DNA of 64,000 bases from Parapedobacter luteus (lineage in GTDB: Bacteria; Bacteroidota; Bacteroidia; Sphingobacteriales; Sphingobacteriaceae), in the NCBI RefSeq assembly GCF_900168055.1, contig NZ_FUYS01000004.1, positions 372,001 through 436,000 on the forward strand, written 5' to 3'. The first letter of the stretch is position 1. Each line of letters opens with the position of its first letter. Positions 25,261-36,689 of the stretch are shown here, piece after piece. The notes beneath the pieces are model-generated. The model was not told the origin of the DNA. It was given only the letters and a program-made list of their open reading frames with translations, and searched no databases. The position numbers and the translations under genes are program-made.

Positions 25261-28200
25261 TTAAAACCTAACATTTACGCCCAATTGGTACGTGATATTA
25301 CTCGGGCCGTTCCCGCTGGCCAGCGCTGTAGTGGCATATTCCGGATCCCACCCCTCATAGTTCGTAAAGGTAAAGGGATTGAGCACGTTTGCATAAATCC
25401 GGAACTGCGACATGCCCCATTTTGAAATCACGTTTTGCGGCAATGAATAACCCAAAATAATGTTGCGCACCTTTACGAACGATGCATCAGTGTACCGTCC
25501 GTTGCCGCCATAATACGGTCCCTTATTCTGCGGGTGCGGATATTGTGCGGCTTCATTGCCGGTTCCGCTGTCTCCCCATACTGCTTGGGGGCGGCCATCG
25601 GCATGCGTACCCCAGTTATTCCAATCGTATCGCGGAACGGCCGGCGGTATGTAATAGTCGTAGCGGATCTTCGGCCGGCCCCGCTGTACGTTATCCGGGC
25701 CGAATTCTTCCAGAAACCGATCATTTACAAACACACCTTGTCGCGTATAGAGGTTAAAAGAAAAATCCCAGTTACGGTACCGGAGGTTTGACGTAAAGCT
25801 ACCAAACCACGTTGGATCTGGCGATCCCAGTATCACCCGATCGGCGGGAGTAATCGCACCATCGCCGTCCGTATCATCAGCTATCGCCTGTCCAGGCTGT
25901 TGCCCCCAGGCGGTAGCTTCCGCCAATTGGTCCATCCGCCAGAGCCCGATGATCCGGTAATCGTAGATGACATTGATTGGCTGTCCGATAAACCGAGCCT
26001 CACCCACCACATCTTCTGCCCGGCCATACAGGGTACGAATAGCATTCTTATTCCGGGAAAACATCAACGATGTGGTCCATTCCCAATCGGTGGTACGCAC
26101 GTTTGTGGAGTTGAGTGCCACCTCCACGCCCCGGTTATTTACCGAACCGATGTTGTCAATCATCCACGGCACGCCAGACTCAACCGTCAAGGTCCGTTGC
26201 ATCAGCAGCCCATCGGACAATTTATCATACCAATCCACGCTCCCACTCAGCCGGTTATTGAATAAGCCAAAATCCAATCCAACATTTATTTCACGCGTCT
26301 TTTCCCAGGTTATTGACTGGTTTACGGGTCTTCCGGGCGCAAAACCTGTCACCGCCCCGCTTCCATAGTCATACCACACTAAGGCGTCGGTTTCAGGTGT
26401 TTGTTGGGAACCGAAGGCACTGATGCCGTTGTTGTTACCCGAATAACCGAAACTGAACCGTGCTTTTAAATCGCTCAGAAAATTGGCCCGCTGCATAAAA
26501 TCTTCTTCCGAAATGCGCCAGGCTAGTGCGGCCGAGGGAAACGCCTCCCATTTATCCCGCAGCTTAGAGCTGCCGTCATAGCGGACCGTAGCGGTAAGCA
26601 GGTACTTGCCCTTCAGGTCGTAATTGGCCCTTGCGGCATACGACAGCAATGTCGTTTCACTATAGGCCGTATTCGAACTCCCGGGCATGAAATTACCGCT
26701 AAAAAGGTTGTACCACCAAGAGCGGTATGGCAAGTCGTTTGCGGCTGCCTGTATGCGCTCGAAACGGGTCTTGTAAGCACTCTGGATGAGTGACACGTTC
26801 AGGCGATGGTCCTCATTGAACTGCTTGTCATAGTTAATAACGTTGTCCCACGTCCATTCGAAAGCTTCTGTGTTCGACTGGTAAGCATAGTCTTGGTTGC
26901 GTTGGCCCAACACCACCCCATAGTACCGGCCATCTCTCGTCCGGTTAAATCGTGGCAGGAATGTACTCCTGATGGAGAGATTTTCCATGGGCCGCAATTC
27001 TGCAAAAATGCTGCCCAGAAAATCATATTGCCGCACCTCCTGCGTGCCGCTGTTGATTTCGTTGAGCGGATTAGGCGAGCTGGTGAAGTTACCGGTGCCC
27101 TGAATGGACTCCGCAATGCCGGGTTGGTCAATCAAGTTTCCTTGGTCATCGTAGGCATACAAGATGGGCGGCATCCGCAGGATATCACGGTAGCCGGTTT
27201 CACTTCCATAATTGTTTACTCCATGCACCAGGTTTACGCTGGCACCGGCTGAAAAATAATCCGATGTCCTGTGCTCCACGGCAAGCTTCAAAGTGTAGCG
27301 GTTAAGGTCTTCGCGCACGAAGTTTCCCTCCTCATTCTGGTATCCCACGCCAAGGTTATAATTCATCTTTTCCGAGCCTCCTGCAATGCCGATGTAGTGG
27401 TTTTGTTGCTGTCCGGACCGCGTACCCAAATCGAGCCAATCCTCATATTGCTCATTATACAACCTGCTTTCCAGCAGCGGGCTGTTTTGAAGAATCGCTT
27501 GCGGCGTTGCCAATACATAGCGCCCGTCTTCGAACGTATAATAAGCCGAGGTCCGGAAATCCACCCATTCCCTGCCATCCATGAAATCGGGAATTCTTGC
27601 CAGCTGCCGAATACCATAAAAACCATCATAGGTGACCGTCGTCCGTTCGGCGCCGGGTGTTCCCGCATTTTTCGTCCGTACGATGACGACGCCGTTTGAA
27701 CCCCTTGAGCCATAAATCGCTGTAGAAGAAGCGTCCTTCAAAATATCGATCTGCTCGATATCCGCCGGGTTCAGAAAATCAATATTCGATGTCACCACGC
27801 CATCGACCACGTACAGCGGATTCCCGGCCTGCAAGGAGTTCTGCCCACGGATCTGGATGCTGAAGCTTCCACCGGGACGAACCGAATTGCTGCTGATATC
27901 CACACCGGCCACCGTTCCCTGAAGTGCCCCCATGACCGATGTAGTGCCTCGCGCCACGAGGTCGTCGGCGCTCACGGTTCCGACAGAACCGGTCAGATCC
28001 CCTTTACGCACCGTTCCATACCCCACAGCCACCACTTCGTCCAACATCGCCGCTTCATCTTCCTCCATCACGACGATCACCTGCTGTTGCTGTCCGACGG
28101 ACACCTGCTGTTCTTTGAATCCAATGAAGCGGAGCTGGATCCGTACGTCGCCCGTTGCGGGTATCGCTAAGCTGAACGTTCCATCTTCCCCCGAGCTCGT

Positions 28201-28350
28201 GCCTTGCGTGGTCCCTACGATGGCGACACTCACCCCCGACAGCGGCATACCGTCGCTATCCGTGACCCGCCCGCTAATTTGCCTGGTTTGGGCGGCCAAA
28301 TAGGCTTTCCCGCACACCACCAGCAAAATCATTAACACTAATTTACGCAT
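25261..28350 (-). CDS. SusC/RagA-family TonB-dependent transporter
   Basis: This 1029-residue outer-membrane transporter works with SusD to import oligosaccharides using TonB energy. Domains in order: signal peptide (1-20), a carboxypeptidase-regulatory-like domain (ISGRVTDSDGMPLSGVSVAIVGTTQGTSS, about 24-95), the TonB-box region (MLDEVVAVGYGTVRKGDLTGSV), the plug domain (VDGVVTSNIDFLNPADIEQIDILKDASSTAIYGSRGSNGVVIV) and a 22-strand barrel ending in ITYQLGVNVRF with the terminal Phe typical of BamA substrates. Length and order are canonical. It lies 60 bases downstream of the pectin methylesterase gene and probably shares its transcript. No anti-sigma/ECF pair or hybrid two-component gene is present, so control is likely by the LacI protein. 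Confidence 0.96.
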   Translation of the reverse strand: MRKLVLMILLVVCGKAYLAAQTRQISGRVTDSDGMPLSGVSVAIVGTTQGTSSGEDGTFSLAIPATGDVRIQLRFIGFKEQQVSVGQQQQVIVVMEEDEAAMLDEVVAVGYGTVRKGDLTGSVGTVSADDLVARGTTSVMGALQGTVAGVDISSNSVRPGGSFSIQIRGQNSLQAGNPLYVVDGVVTSNIDFLNPADIEQIDILKDASSTAIYGSRGSNGVVIVRTKNAGTPGAERTTVTYDGFYGIRQLARIPDFMDGREWVDFRTSAYYTFEDGRYVLATPQAILQNSPLLESRLYNEQYEDWLDLGTRSGQQQNHYIGIAGGSEKMNYNLGVGYQNEEGNFVREDLNRYTLKLAVEHRTSDYFSAGASVNLVHGVNNYGSETGYRDILRMPPILYAYDDQGNLIDQPGIAESIQGTGNFTSSPNPLNEINSGTQEVRQYDFLGSIFAELRPMENLSIRSTFLPRFNRTRDGRYYGVVLGQRNQDYAYQSNTEAFEWTWDNVINYDKQFNEDHRLNVSLIQSAYKTRFERIQAAANDLPYRSWWYNLFSGNFMPGSSNTAYSETTLLSYAARANYDLKGKYLLTATVRYDGSSKLRDKWEAFPSAALAWRISEEDFMQRANFLSDLKARFSFGYSGNNNGISAFGSQQTPETDALVWYDYGSGAVTGFAPGRPVNQSITWEKTREINVGLDFGLFNNRLSGSVDWYDKLSDGLLMQRTLTVESGVPWMIDNIGSVNNRGVEVALNSTNVRTTDWEWTTSLMFSRNKNAIRTLYGRAEDVVGEARFIGQPINVIYDYRIIGLWRMDQLAEATAWGQQPGQAIADDTDGDGAITPADRVILGSPDPTWFGSFTSNLRYRNWDFSFNLYTRQGVFVNDRFLEEFGPDNVQRGRPKIRYDYYIPPAVPRYDWNNWGTHADGRPQAVWGDSGTGNEAAQYPHPQNKGPYYGGNGRYTDASFVKVRNIILGYSLPQNVISKWGMSQFRIYANVLNPFTFTNYEGWDPEYATTALASGNGPSNITYQLGVNVRF

Positions 28351-28410
28351 ACTTGGTTTTACTATAAGTTAATAATTGGTAAAATATATTCGTTAATCAG
28401 TCGGACACCG

Positions 28411-29379
28411 TCATGGTTCATCAGGACTCCATCCATCCAATATCCGTTCTTCCGTATAATATTCAGCTTGTGCGGCGGTCAGCTCATGCGCCCAGGATAC
28501 GCGCCTTCCCCGTAGCGCCCCTTCCCCGTGGTTGTTGTACTCGGCATAGCCGGCCGTCTGCTCATTGCTCGCCTTCCCCCAGTTATGCCAGCCTTCCGGC
28601 CGAATCTGCTCGCTCATGCGGCAATCCATGAAGACGGTTTTTGCATACGGGCGCCAAGGCCGCCCCAGGTAAGTAGATTGTGGAGGGGCTTCGCCGCCAA
28701 CGATGCAGTTTTTAAACACAAAACCGTATGGAACGGTATCTGGCGTAGAGGCTGCTGTCATGTACGATCCACCCGGTTTGCAGTGGATCTCGCACGATTG
28801 GAAGAGCGCGGTTGCCGCACCGAAAATAAAATCGGTTGTCCCTTCGATGTAACAGTCCTTGTAGTACTGCCTGCTCCCGTCTAACTGCGGATAAAGCGTA
28901 TCCTGGTGTCCCAAAAAGCGGCATCTGTTAAAAAACACCCGATCTGCACTCACGCGGACGGCTACTGCCTGCCCCACCGGCCCTGCGCTGTTTTCAAATG
29001 TGATGTTTTCCGCATAAAATCCATCGCCAAAAACGAAGAACGAAGAGGAACCCGATGTGCCCATAGCTTCACCGAACCGGTTTTTTTTGCTGGCGTAATC
29101 ATCATATGTGAGTATCGTCGTGCGCGCATCTTCGCCAATGAACGAAACATTCGTCTTTGAATCAGGCAAAACCAGCTTTTCCTTGTAAACACCGGGTTTT
29201 ATGCGGATGACGGTACGCACACTGCGCATATCCGGAACCGCCATGATAGCCTCCTGCACGGTGCTGTAATTGCCAGTACCGTCCTGTGCCACCACCAACT
29301 CGCCCGTTTGTCCAAACAGCGCCAGGCAAACGGAAAGCAAGAACCAAACCGGGAAGACGCGATACTTCAAAATCAACAT
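28411..29379 (-). CDS. CE8 pectinesterase (pectin methylesterase)
   Basis: The 322-residue secreted pectin methylesterase demethylates homogalacturonan. A signal peptide (MLILKYRVFPVWFLLSVCLALFG) precedes the beta-helix, which starts VVAQDGTGNYSTVQEAI. Catalytic motifs are all present: RFLGHQDTLYPQ (acid/base Asp), EGTTDFIFGAATALF (nucleophile Asp) and YLGRPWRPYAKTVF (conserved Arg/Trp). I chose ATG 29379 at the signal peptide; longer frames to 29433 or 29475 add residues with no signal-like start. It is the first gene of the CE8-susC-susD-Gfo/Idh-CE12 run, downstream of the operator at 29506. Confidence 0.92.
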   Translation of the reverse strand: MLILKYRVFPVWFLLSVCLALFGQTGELVVAQDGTGNYSTVQEAIMAVPDMRSVRTVIRIKPGVYKEKLVLPDSKTNVSFIGEDARTTILTYDDYASKKNRFGEAMGTSGSSSFFVFGDGFYAENITFENSAGPVGQAVAVRVSADRVFFNRCRFLGHQDTLYPQLDGSRQYYKDCYIEGTTDFIFGAATALFQSCEIHCKPGGSYMTAASTPDTVPYGFVFKNCIVGGEAPPQSTYLGRPWRPYAKTVFMDCRMSEQIRPEGWHNWGKASNEQTAGYAEYNNHGEGALRGRRVSWAHELTAAQAEYYTEERILDGWSPDEP

Positions 29380-29704
29380 GGTCACCTGTGTGATAGATTC
29401 AACTAATTGGTATAATCGGGTACGTTTAAACATGGCCCGATATCGTAAGCGCAAGTATAAGGGGAATCCAGCCAAAACAACGACTGTCGGGCCGGATAAA
29501 ATTACGCAAACGATACCGATATCGTTTGCAGACAGATCCGTAGGGTCTCCGGATGAATTCGGTAACGATTGCGTAGTTATTTCTGTATCGGAGCTTCCGA
29601 ATATTCCATAAACTGCCTATCCTTGTGTCGCACATCGACGCCCGAACGGGTGTCTGCCGTGGCTCAAAACTGATTTTCAGACCTATCAATTGCTTATCAA
29701 TAAT
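29380..29704. promoter_or_regulatory. divergent control region between CE8 and GH43 genes
   Basis: This 325-base gene-free stretch contains one full operator (29506-29529) and two half-sites in the + orientation: CCGATATCGTAAGCG at 29437 and CGGTAACGATTGCG at 29560. A GTTTAAAC palindrome lies at 29424. No TAnnTTTG match with proper spacing was found for either divergent gene, so promoters here must be weak or of another class. No small ORF with coding features was seen. Confidence 0.55.
29506..29529. promoter_or_regulatory. 24-bp LacI-type operator between CE8 and GH43
   Basis: Halves GCAAACGATACC and GATATCGTTTGC are reverse complements at 11 of 12 positions. The arms and CCG centre match the perfect palindrome beside the LacI gene at 33818-33843. 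It is placed to control both divergent transcripts. Confidence 0.7.
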
Positions 29705-31354
29705 ATGAAGACTGCTGGGATTATATCGGTTTTTATCATGATGTATTTCGGTGTAAATACCGTTCTCCACCCTATCCTTGCGCAACAGGTTTCGGAAGTG
29801 TGGGTGGCAGACCAGGGCGATGAGACCTATAAAAACCCCATTTTGCATGCCGATTACTCGGACCCCGACGTGATGCGGGTAGGAGATGATTACTTCATGA
29901 CCGCTTCCAGCTTCGACGCCGTGCCCGGCCTTCCCATCCTTCATTCCAAAGACTTGGTCAACTGGACGCTCGTGGGGCATGCCTTGCGTCGCCAGCCGCC
30001 GTTTGAGCATTTCGAAAAAACCCAGCACGGCAATGGCGTATGGGCTCCTTCCATCCGGTATCACGACGGTGAGTACTATATTTTCTGGGGCGATCCGGAT
30101 TTTGGCATTTACCGCGTCAAGACCAGCGATCCCTTCGGTGAATGGGAGGCGCCCGTGCTACTGGAGCCTGCCAAAGGAATCATTGACGTATGCCCGATGT
30201 GGGATGAAGACGGCGAGGCTTACCTCGTATATGCCTATGCCGGCAGCCGCGCGGGCATCAAAAGCGTCCTCGCTATCAAGCGCATGGATGCAGCGGCCAC
30301 CCGGACACTCGACGAAGGCGTGATTGTCTATGACGGCCACGAGTTGGACCCTACCATCGAAGGCCCCAAATTTTACAAGCGCGATGGCTACTATTACATC
30401 TTCGCCCCTGGCGGCGGCGTTGCCACCGGCTGGCAAACCGTCTTGCGGTCGACGCAACTTTACGGTCCTTATGAACGCCGCATGGTATTGCATCAAGGCG
30501 CCACAGCCATCAATGGCCCTCACCAGGGCGGGTGGGTCGATACCCAAACCGGCGAAGACTGGTTTATTCATTTCCAAGACAAAGGCGTGTACGGCCGCGT
30601 CACTCACCTGCAACCCATGGTCTGGAAAGACGGGTGGCCCGTGATCGGTACCGACCGGGAAAATAAGGGCTATGGTGAACCCGTATTGACGCACCGAAAA
30701 CCGAATGTAGGGCAGCCCCATCCCATTGCCACGCCTGCAGAAAGTGATGAATTCAACGGCCTGCGCATGGGGCTGCAATGGCAATGGCAAGCCAATCCAA
30801 AGGCCACGTGGTCGTTCCTTTACCCAGACAAGGGCGTGTTGCGTCTCTACGCACAGCAGGTGCCAAACGGGGCGCGCAATCTCTATGAAACCCCAAACGT
30901 TCTCATGCAGAAATTTCCGGCCCCGGCGTTTGTAGCGACCGCCAAAATTGAATTTACACCACACCCTGACAAACTGCTGGGCGAAAAAGCCGGCTTGGTC
31001 ATTATGGGGAGAAGCTACGCGGCGTTGGCCTTCCGTAAAGATGCTGATGGCATTGCGCTGGTGCAAACCACTGCCAATGGCGCACATCAGGGGAAACCCG
31101 AAGAGGAGGCGGTCATCACGAAGCTGGAAAGCGGCGCATGCTACCTTCGGGTAGTGGTAGCCGAAGGCGGACAGTGCCGGTTTTTTTATAGTATGGACGG
31201 CCGCGATTACCGCGAGGCCGGGGAGCCATTCCAAGCTGTTGAAGGCCACTGGATCGGCGCAAAAGTCGGCCTGTTCTGTACCCGCACCGAAACCATCAAT
31301 GATGCCGGCTGGATGGACGTCGATTGGTTCAGGGTGACCCCTTTAGCTCAATAA
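29705..31354 (+). CDS. GH43 glycoside hydrolase with C-terminal beta-sandwich
   Basis: The 549-residue secreted enzyme has a five-bladed propeller of GH43 (about residues 45-340) and a C-terminal concanavalin-like/DUF1349-type beta-sandwich (about 350-549, starting ESDEFNGLRMGLQWQWQANP). The signal peptide ends near LHPILAQ. GH43 landmarks are NPILHADYSDPDVMRVGDDYFMTASSF (catalytic base Asp), DVCPMWDEDGEAYLVYAY (transition Asp) and EGPKFYKRDGYYYIFAPGGG (acid Glu). This two-domain form is common in alpha-L-arabinofuranosidases and beta-xylosidases, here probably acting on pectin side chains. ATG 29705 begins the signal peptide; the frame from TTG 29690 is less likely. The PL10 gene starts 4 bases after its stop. 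Confidence 0.88.
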   Translation: MKTAGIISVFIMMYFGVNTVLHPILAQQVSEVWVADQGDETYKNPILHADYSDPDVMRVGDDYFMTASSFDAVPGLPILHSKDLVNWTLVGHALRRQPPFEHFEKTQHGNGVWAPSIRYHDGEYYIFWGDPDFGIYRVKTSDPFGEWEAPVLLEPAKGIIDVCPMWDEDGEAYLVYAYAGSRAGIKSVLAIKRMDAAATRTLDEGVIVYDGHELDPTIEGPKFYKRDGYYYIFAPGGGVATGWQTVLRSTQLYGPYERRMVLHQGATAINGPHQGGWVDTQTGEDWFIHFQDKGVYGRVTHLQPMVWKDGWPVIGTDRENKGYGEPVLTHRKPNVGQPHPIATPAESDEFNGLRMGLQWQWQANPKATWSFLYPDKGVLRLYAQQVPNGARNLYETPNVLMQKFPAPAFVATAKIEFTPHPDKLLGEKAGLVIMGRSYAALAFRKDADGIALVQTTANGAHQGKPEEEAVITKLESGACYLRVVVAEGGQCRFFYSMDGRDYREAGEPFQAVEGHWIGAKVGLFCTRTETINDAGWMDVDWFRVTPLAQ

Positions 31355-31358
31355 TAGT

Positions 31359-32417
31359 ATGATGGCAACATCCAGATTGACCGCACTAACGATCCGGCAC
31401 ATCACCACGATGTGGCTGGCCGTATTGGCGGCCAACACCGGAGCCGCTGCGCAAACGGCCGTGGCAGATAGTGTGGCCGAACAGATGCTGCTACTCCAAC
31501 GGTCCTATGGCGGGTGGTCCAAAACCTTCGACGGCAAGGCCGTCGATTATCGGCGCCCATTCAGCGAAGGCGAACGCAGGCTGGCGTGGAAGCAAAAAGA
31601 GGCCGATGATGCCACAATTGACAACGGTGCAACGACCAAGGAAGTCATTTACCTCCTTGAAGCACACAGGAAAACAGGAAATGCCCGTTATGCCGACGCC
31701 GCCCGTCGCGGGGTCGATTACCTGCTGAAAGCCCAATACCCCGGCGGTGGATGGCCGCAATATTTTCCTGACACACGCTTTTACCGCTCGCAGATCACGT
31801 ACAATGACGATGCCATCTTCAATGTGCTGACGCTGCTAAAGGCCGTCGCCGACGGCGAATATGGGCCGGTTTTCGGAAGGAGGTATCGCAAGCGGGCTCA
31901 GCGAGCGGTACTCAAAGGGGTCGAAAACATACTTGCCACGCAGGTTGAGATTGACGGGAAAAGGACTATCTGGGCAGCCCAATATGACAAAGATAGCCTC
32001 AAACCCGCCACCGCACGGGCCTACGAACTGCCATCGTTAGCCACGTCCGAATCGGCCAATATCCTCATGTTTCTCATGGCATTAACAGCGCCGAGCGAGC
32101 GCGTAAAGCAAGCCATACACCAGGGCGTTCGGTGGTTTACCGAACATGACATCGAGGGGTACACGACAAAAATCGTGGTGGCACCGGATCAGCCTACGGG
32201 AAGAGACCGGGTATTGGTCGTTGCTCCGGGGGAAGTTATCTGGGCACGGTTTTATGACCTTGCAGAGCAACAACCGCTGTTCGCGGGGCGCGACGGCCAA
32301 CCCAAGAAAAAGTTGGAAGCGGTCGAAAACGAACGCCGCGTGGGCTATGCTTGGTATGGCGGATGGGGCGACACGGTCATCAAGCGCTACAAGAAATGGG
32401 TGGAACACCATCAGTGA
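31359..32417 (+). CDS. PL10 pectate lyase
   Basis: This 352-residue secreted pectate lyase of family PL10 cleaves de-esterified homogalacturonan by beta-elimination, producing unsaturated ends for GH105. The signal peptide ends near TGAAAQTA. The mature domain shows the PL10 pattern: LLQRSYGGWSKTFDG, ATIDNGATTKEVIYLLEAHRKTGNARYADAARRGVDYLLKAQYPGGGWPQYFPD, YRSQITYNDDAIFNVLTLL (acidic calcium ligands) and ARAYELPSLATSESANILMFLM. Length is that of a catalytic domain alone. It is co-directional with GH43. Its last 7 bases overlap the convergent esterase gene, so there is no room for a terminator. ATG 31362 is an equivalent start. Confidence 0.9.
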   Translation: MMATSRLTALTIRHITTMWLAVLAANTGAAAQTAVADSVAEQMLLLQRSYGGWSKTFDGKAVDYRRPFSEGERRLAWKQKEADDATIDNGATTKEVIYLLEAHRKTGNARYADAARRGVDYLLKAQYPGGGWPQYFPDTRFYRSQITYNDDAIFNVLTLLKAVADGEYGPVFGRRYRKRAQRAVLKGVENILATQVEIDGKRTIWAAQYDKDSLKPATARAYELPSLATSESANILMFLMALTAPSERVKQAIHQGVRWFTEHDIEGYTTKIVVAPDQPTGRDRVLVVAPGEVIWARFYDLAEQQPLFAGRDGQPKKKLEAVENERRVGYAWYGGWGDTVIKRYKKWVEHHQ

Positions 32418-33673
32418 CCTGCGGTCGATCCGGCAGCCATCACCCTGTTCAAAAAGGCGGTAATCGTCTCCAACATCGGCGTAAACCAGGGTTCGAACAA
32501 GCAAAAGGAATGGGGCGCATCGGCGAAGACTTTCCTTTCGTGATAAATTCCGTGTTCGTCCAATACTCGTATAAAATCGTCTCTGCCGGCATGCATGCGA
32601 TCCACCGAACTGTTGATAAACAGCGTGGGAGGTGTATTTTCCGAAACGTGTGTCAACGGTGAGGCCTCCACCCACAGGTCCGGCCGTTCGTATTTGGTGT
32701 ATCCAAACCAATAGGTGGCGGCAGAGGTGGATTTGGTGTCGTCGCCTTCCCCAGATTCGGGATGGATAAACGCCAGGATGCCATCAATATCGATGATGGC
32801 TTGCACCCGGTCTCCGCCGACTCCACCGCAAGCCAGCGCAAGCTCCGGATTTCCCGCTGTCGTGCCCGCCAATGCGGCAAGCTGGCCGCCAGCGGAAAAG
32901 CCCAGCACCGCGATTCGATGCGGATCGATACGTAAACTATCGGCATGCTTATGCATCCAACGTAGTGCGGTTTTCACATCGCATACCGCAGCGGGATACA
33001 GCGCATGCGTAGATAGCCGGTAATCAATCGTCACGCAACTGAATCCTTCGGCGGCCAACCGCTGGGCCAACGGCCCCAGTTGGCGTTTGTCGCCACTCCT
33101 CCATCCGCCACCGAAGATCAGCAGCACGGCCGGCGCCTTACCTTCAACGCCCTCGGCAGGATAAATGTCTGCGACTAATTCCCAATTATCCGCATCTCCA
33201 TACGGTACATCACGGACTACCTCGCTTCGATGCGGTTGTTCCCGAACCAGTCGAATGAAGGGATAGCTTTTCAACATACGTTGAAACTCTTTTTCCGGCG
33301 TGAAACCGGTATCCCTAATCCCCGTCAGACCCGCTTTGTTCGGGGCAACGGTAAGCGGGCACCAGCCCCGAAAAACGGTATCAAGCATGTGGCGTGTCCG
33401 ACCACTGCGTGCCAACTGCTTCGACCGAGGCACCCGTGGTTCAGGACCGGCGCCCGACGCCACGGCCGATAGGCCTGCCGAAACCTGTACCCGGTACCGT
33501 CCCGATTCATCAGTCTGAACGGTGCTTCCGGTCTCTTTCACCAAAACACGCACGCCGGCAACCGCCTGTTGGGTCACTTGGTCTGTAACCGTTCCACTCA
33601 CCATACCTTGGCCATAGCTGCGTTGGCCTGGGACGACCAACAACGTAAAAATCAACAGTACGTAATGCCTCAT
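32411..33673 (-). CDS. alpha/beta-hydrolase (acetyl)esterase with N-terminal CarboxypepD-like domain
   Basis: The 420-residue secreted esterase is probably a pectin/xylan acetylesterase. After a signal peptide (1-22) comes a short carboxypeptidase-regulatory-like segment (VSGTVTDQVTQQAVAGVRVLVKETGSTVQTDESGRYRV, about 25-63) and an Ala/Arg-rich linker of about 60 residues. The hydrolase of the BD-FAE/lipase_3 type follows: oxyanion loop LLIFGGGWRSGDKR, nucleophile elbow GFSAGGQLAAL, Asp in VDRMHAGRDDF and His in ADAPHSF. The usual HGGG has Phe in place of His. The regulatory-like domain normally precedes SusC plugs, so its presence here is unusual. The other two frames across the linker show no recognisable continuation of that domain, so there is no evidence of a frameshift. 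Confidence 0.8.
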   Translation of the reverse strand: MRHYVLLIFTLLVVPGQRSYGQGMVSGTVTDQVTQQAVAGVRVLVKETGSTVQTDESGRYRVQVSAGLSAVASGAGPEPRVPRSKQLARSGRTRHMLDTVFRGWCPLTVAPNKAGLTGIRDTGFTPEKEFQRMLKSYPFIRLVREQPHRSEVVRDVPYGDADNWELVADIYPAEGVEGKAPAVLLIFGGGWRSGDKRQLGPLAQRLAAEGFSCVTIDYRLSTHALYPAAVCDVKTALRWMHKHADSLRIDPHRIAVLGFSAGGQLAALAGTTAGNPELALACGGVGGDRVQAIIDIDGILAFIHPESGEGDDTKSTSAATYWFGYTKYERPDLWVEASPLTHVSENTPPTLFINSSVDRMHAGRDDFIRVLDEHGIYHERKVFADAPHSFCLFEPWFTPMLETITAFLNRVMAAGSTAGH

Positions 33674-33817
33674 AATCGCTGATTGCTATCGCTTATACTT
33701 GGTTTAGCCATTTGCATTTTCTTAAACGATGGCCGTTGGTCGCATTACGGCGAATACGACTGTGCAAGTTTACCGGATTTGCAAGACCAAACACCACGCG
33801 AGCCGTAGAAAAAACTA

Positions 33818-33843
33818 CGCAATCGATACCGGTATCGATTGCG
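33818..33843. promoter_or_regulatory. 26-bp perfect palindromic operator between esterase and lacI-family gene
   Basis: The halves are exact reverse complements: C plus GCAATCGATACC on the left and its mirror on the right, with the CCGG centre. It is the best copy of the locus operator and lies about 55 bases upstream of the regulator promoter and 145 bases upstream of the esterase start. It is therefore well placed for autoregulation or control of the esterase. Confidence 0.75.
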
Positions 33844-33897
33844 GGGGAAGACCGGGCGTTGGCCACGCCATGTGCGCCTATTCACTGCTTGTGTTAC

Positions 33898-33928
33898 TTG
33901 TATATAAGGAATGAATTAACTAAGTTTG
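33898..33928 (+). promoter_or_regulatory. promoter of the LacI-family regulator gene
   Basis: TTG at 33898-33900 and TAAGTTTG at 33921-33928 are 20 bases apart, matching the Bacteroidota consensus. The GTG start at 33949 leaves a leader of roughly 15-17 bases. Confidence 0.7.
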
Positions 33929-33948
33929 TCAAATAACTAAATTAAACC

Positions 33949-36670
<2,722 letters not shown>

Positions 36671-36689
36671 ACTACGCTGCGGCGCATAA

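Noticed and set aside
30158-31249. 363-codon minus-strand frame opposite GH43
   Set aside because: Antisense shadow of GH43 with no protein-like motif or signal.
33300-33480. Frameshift in the esterase gene between its N-terminal and hydrolase domains
   Set aside because: The other two frames give no continuation of the regulatory-like domain, so a single frameshift does not explain the odd linker.
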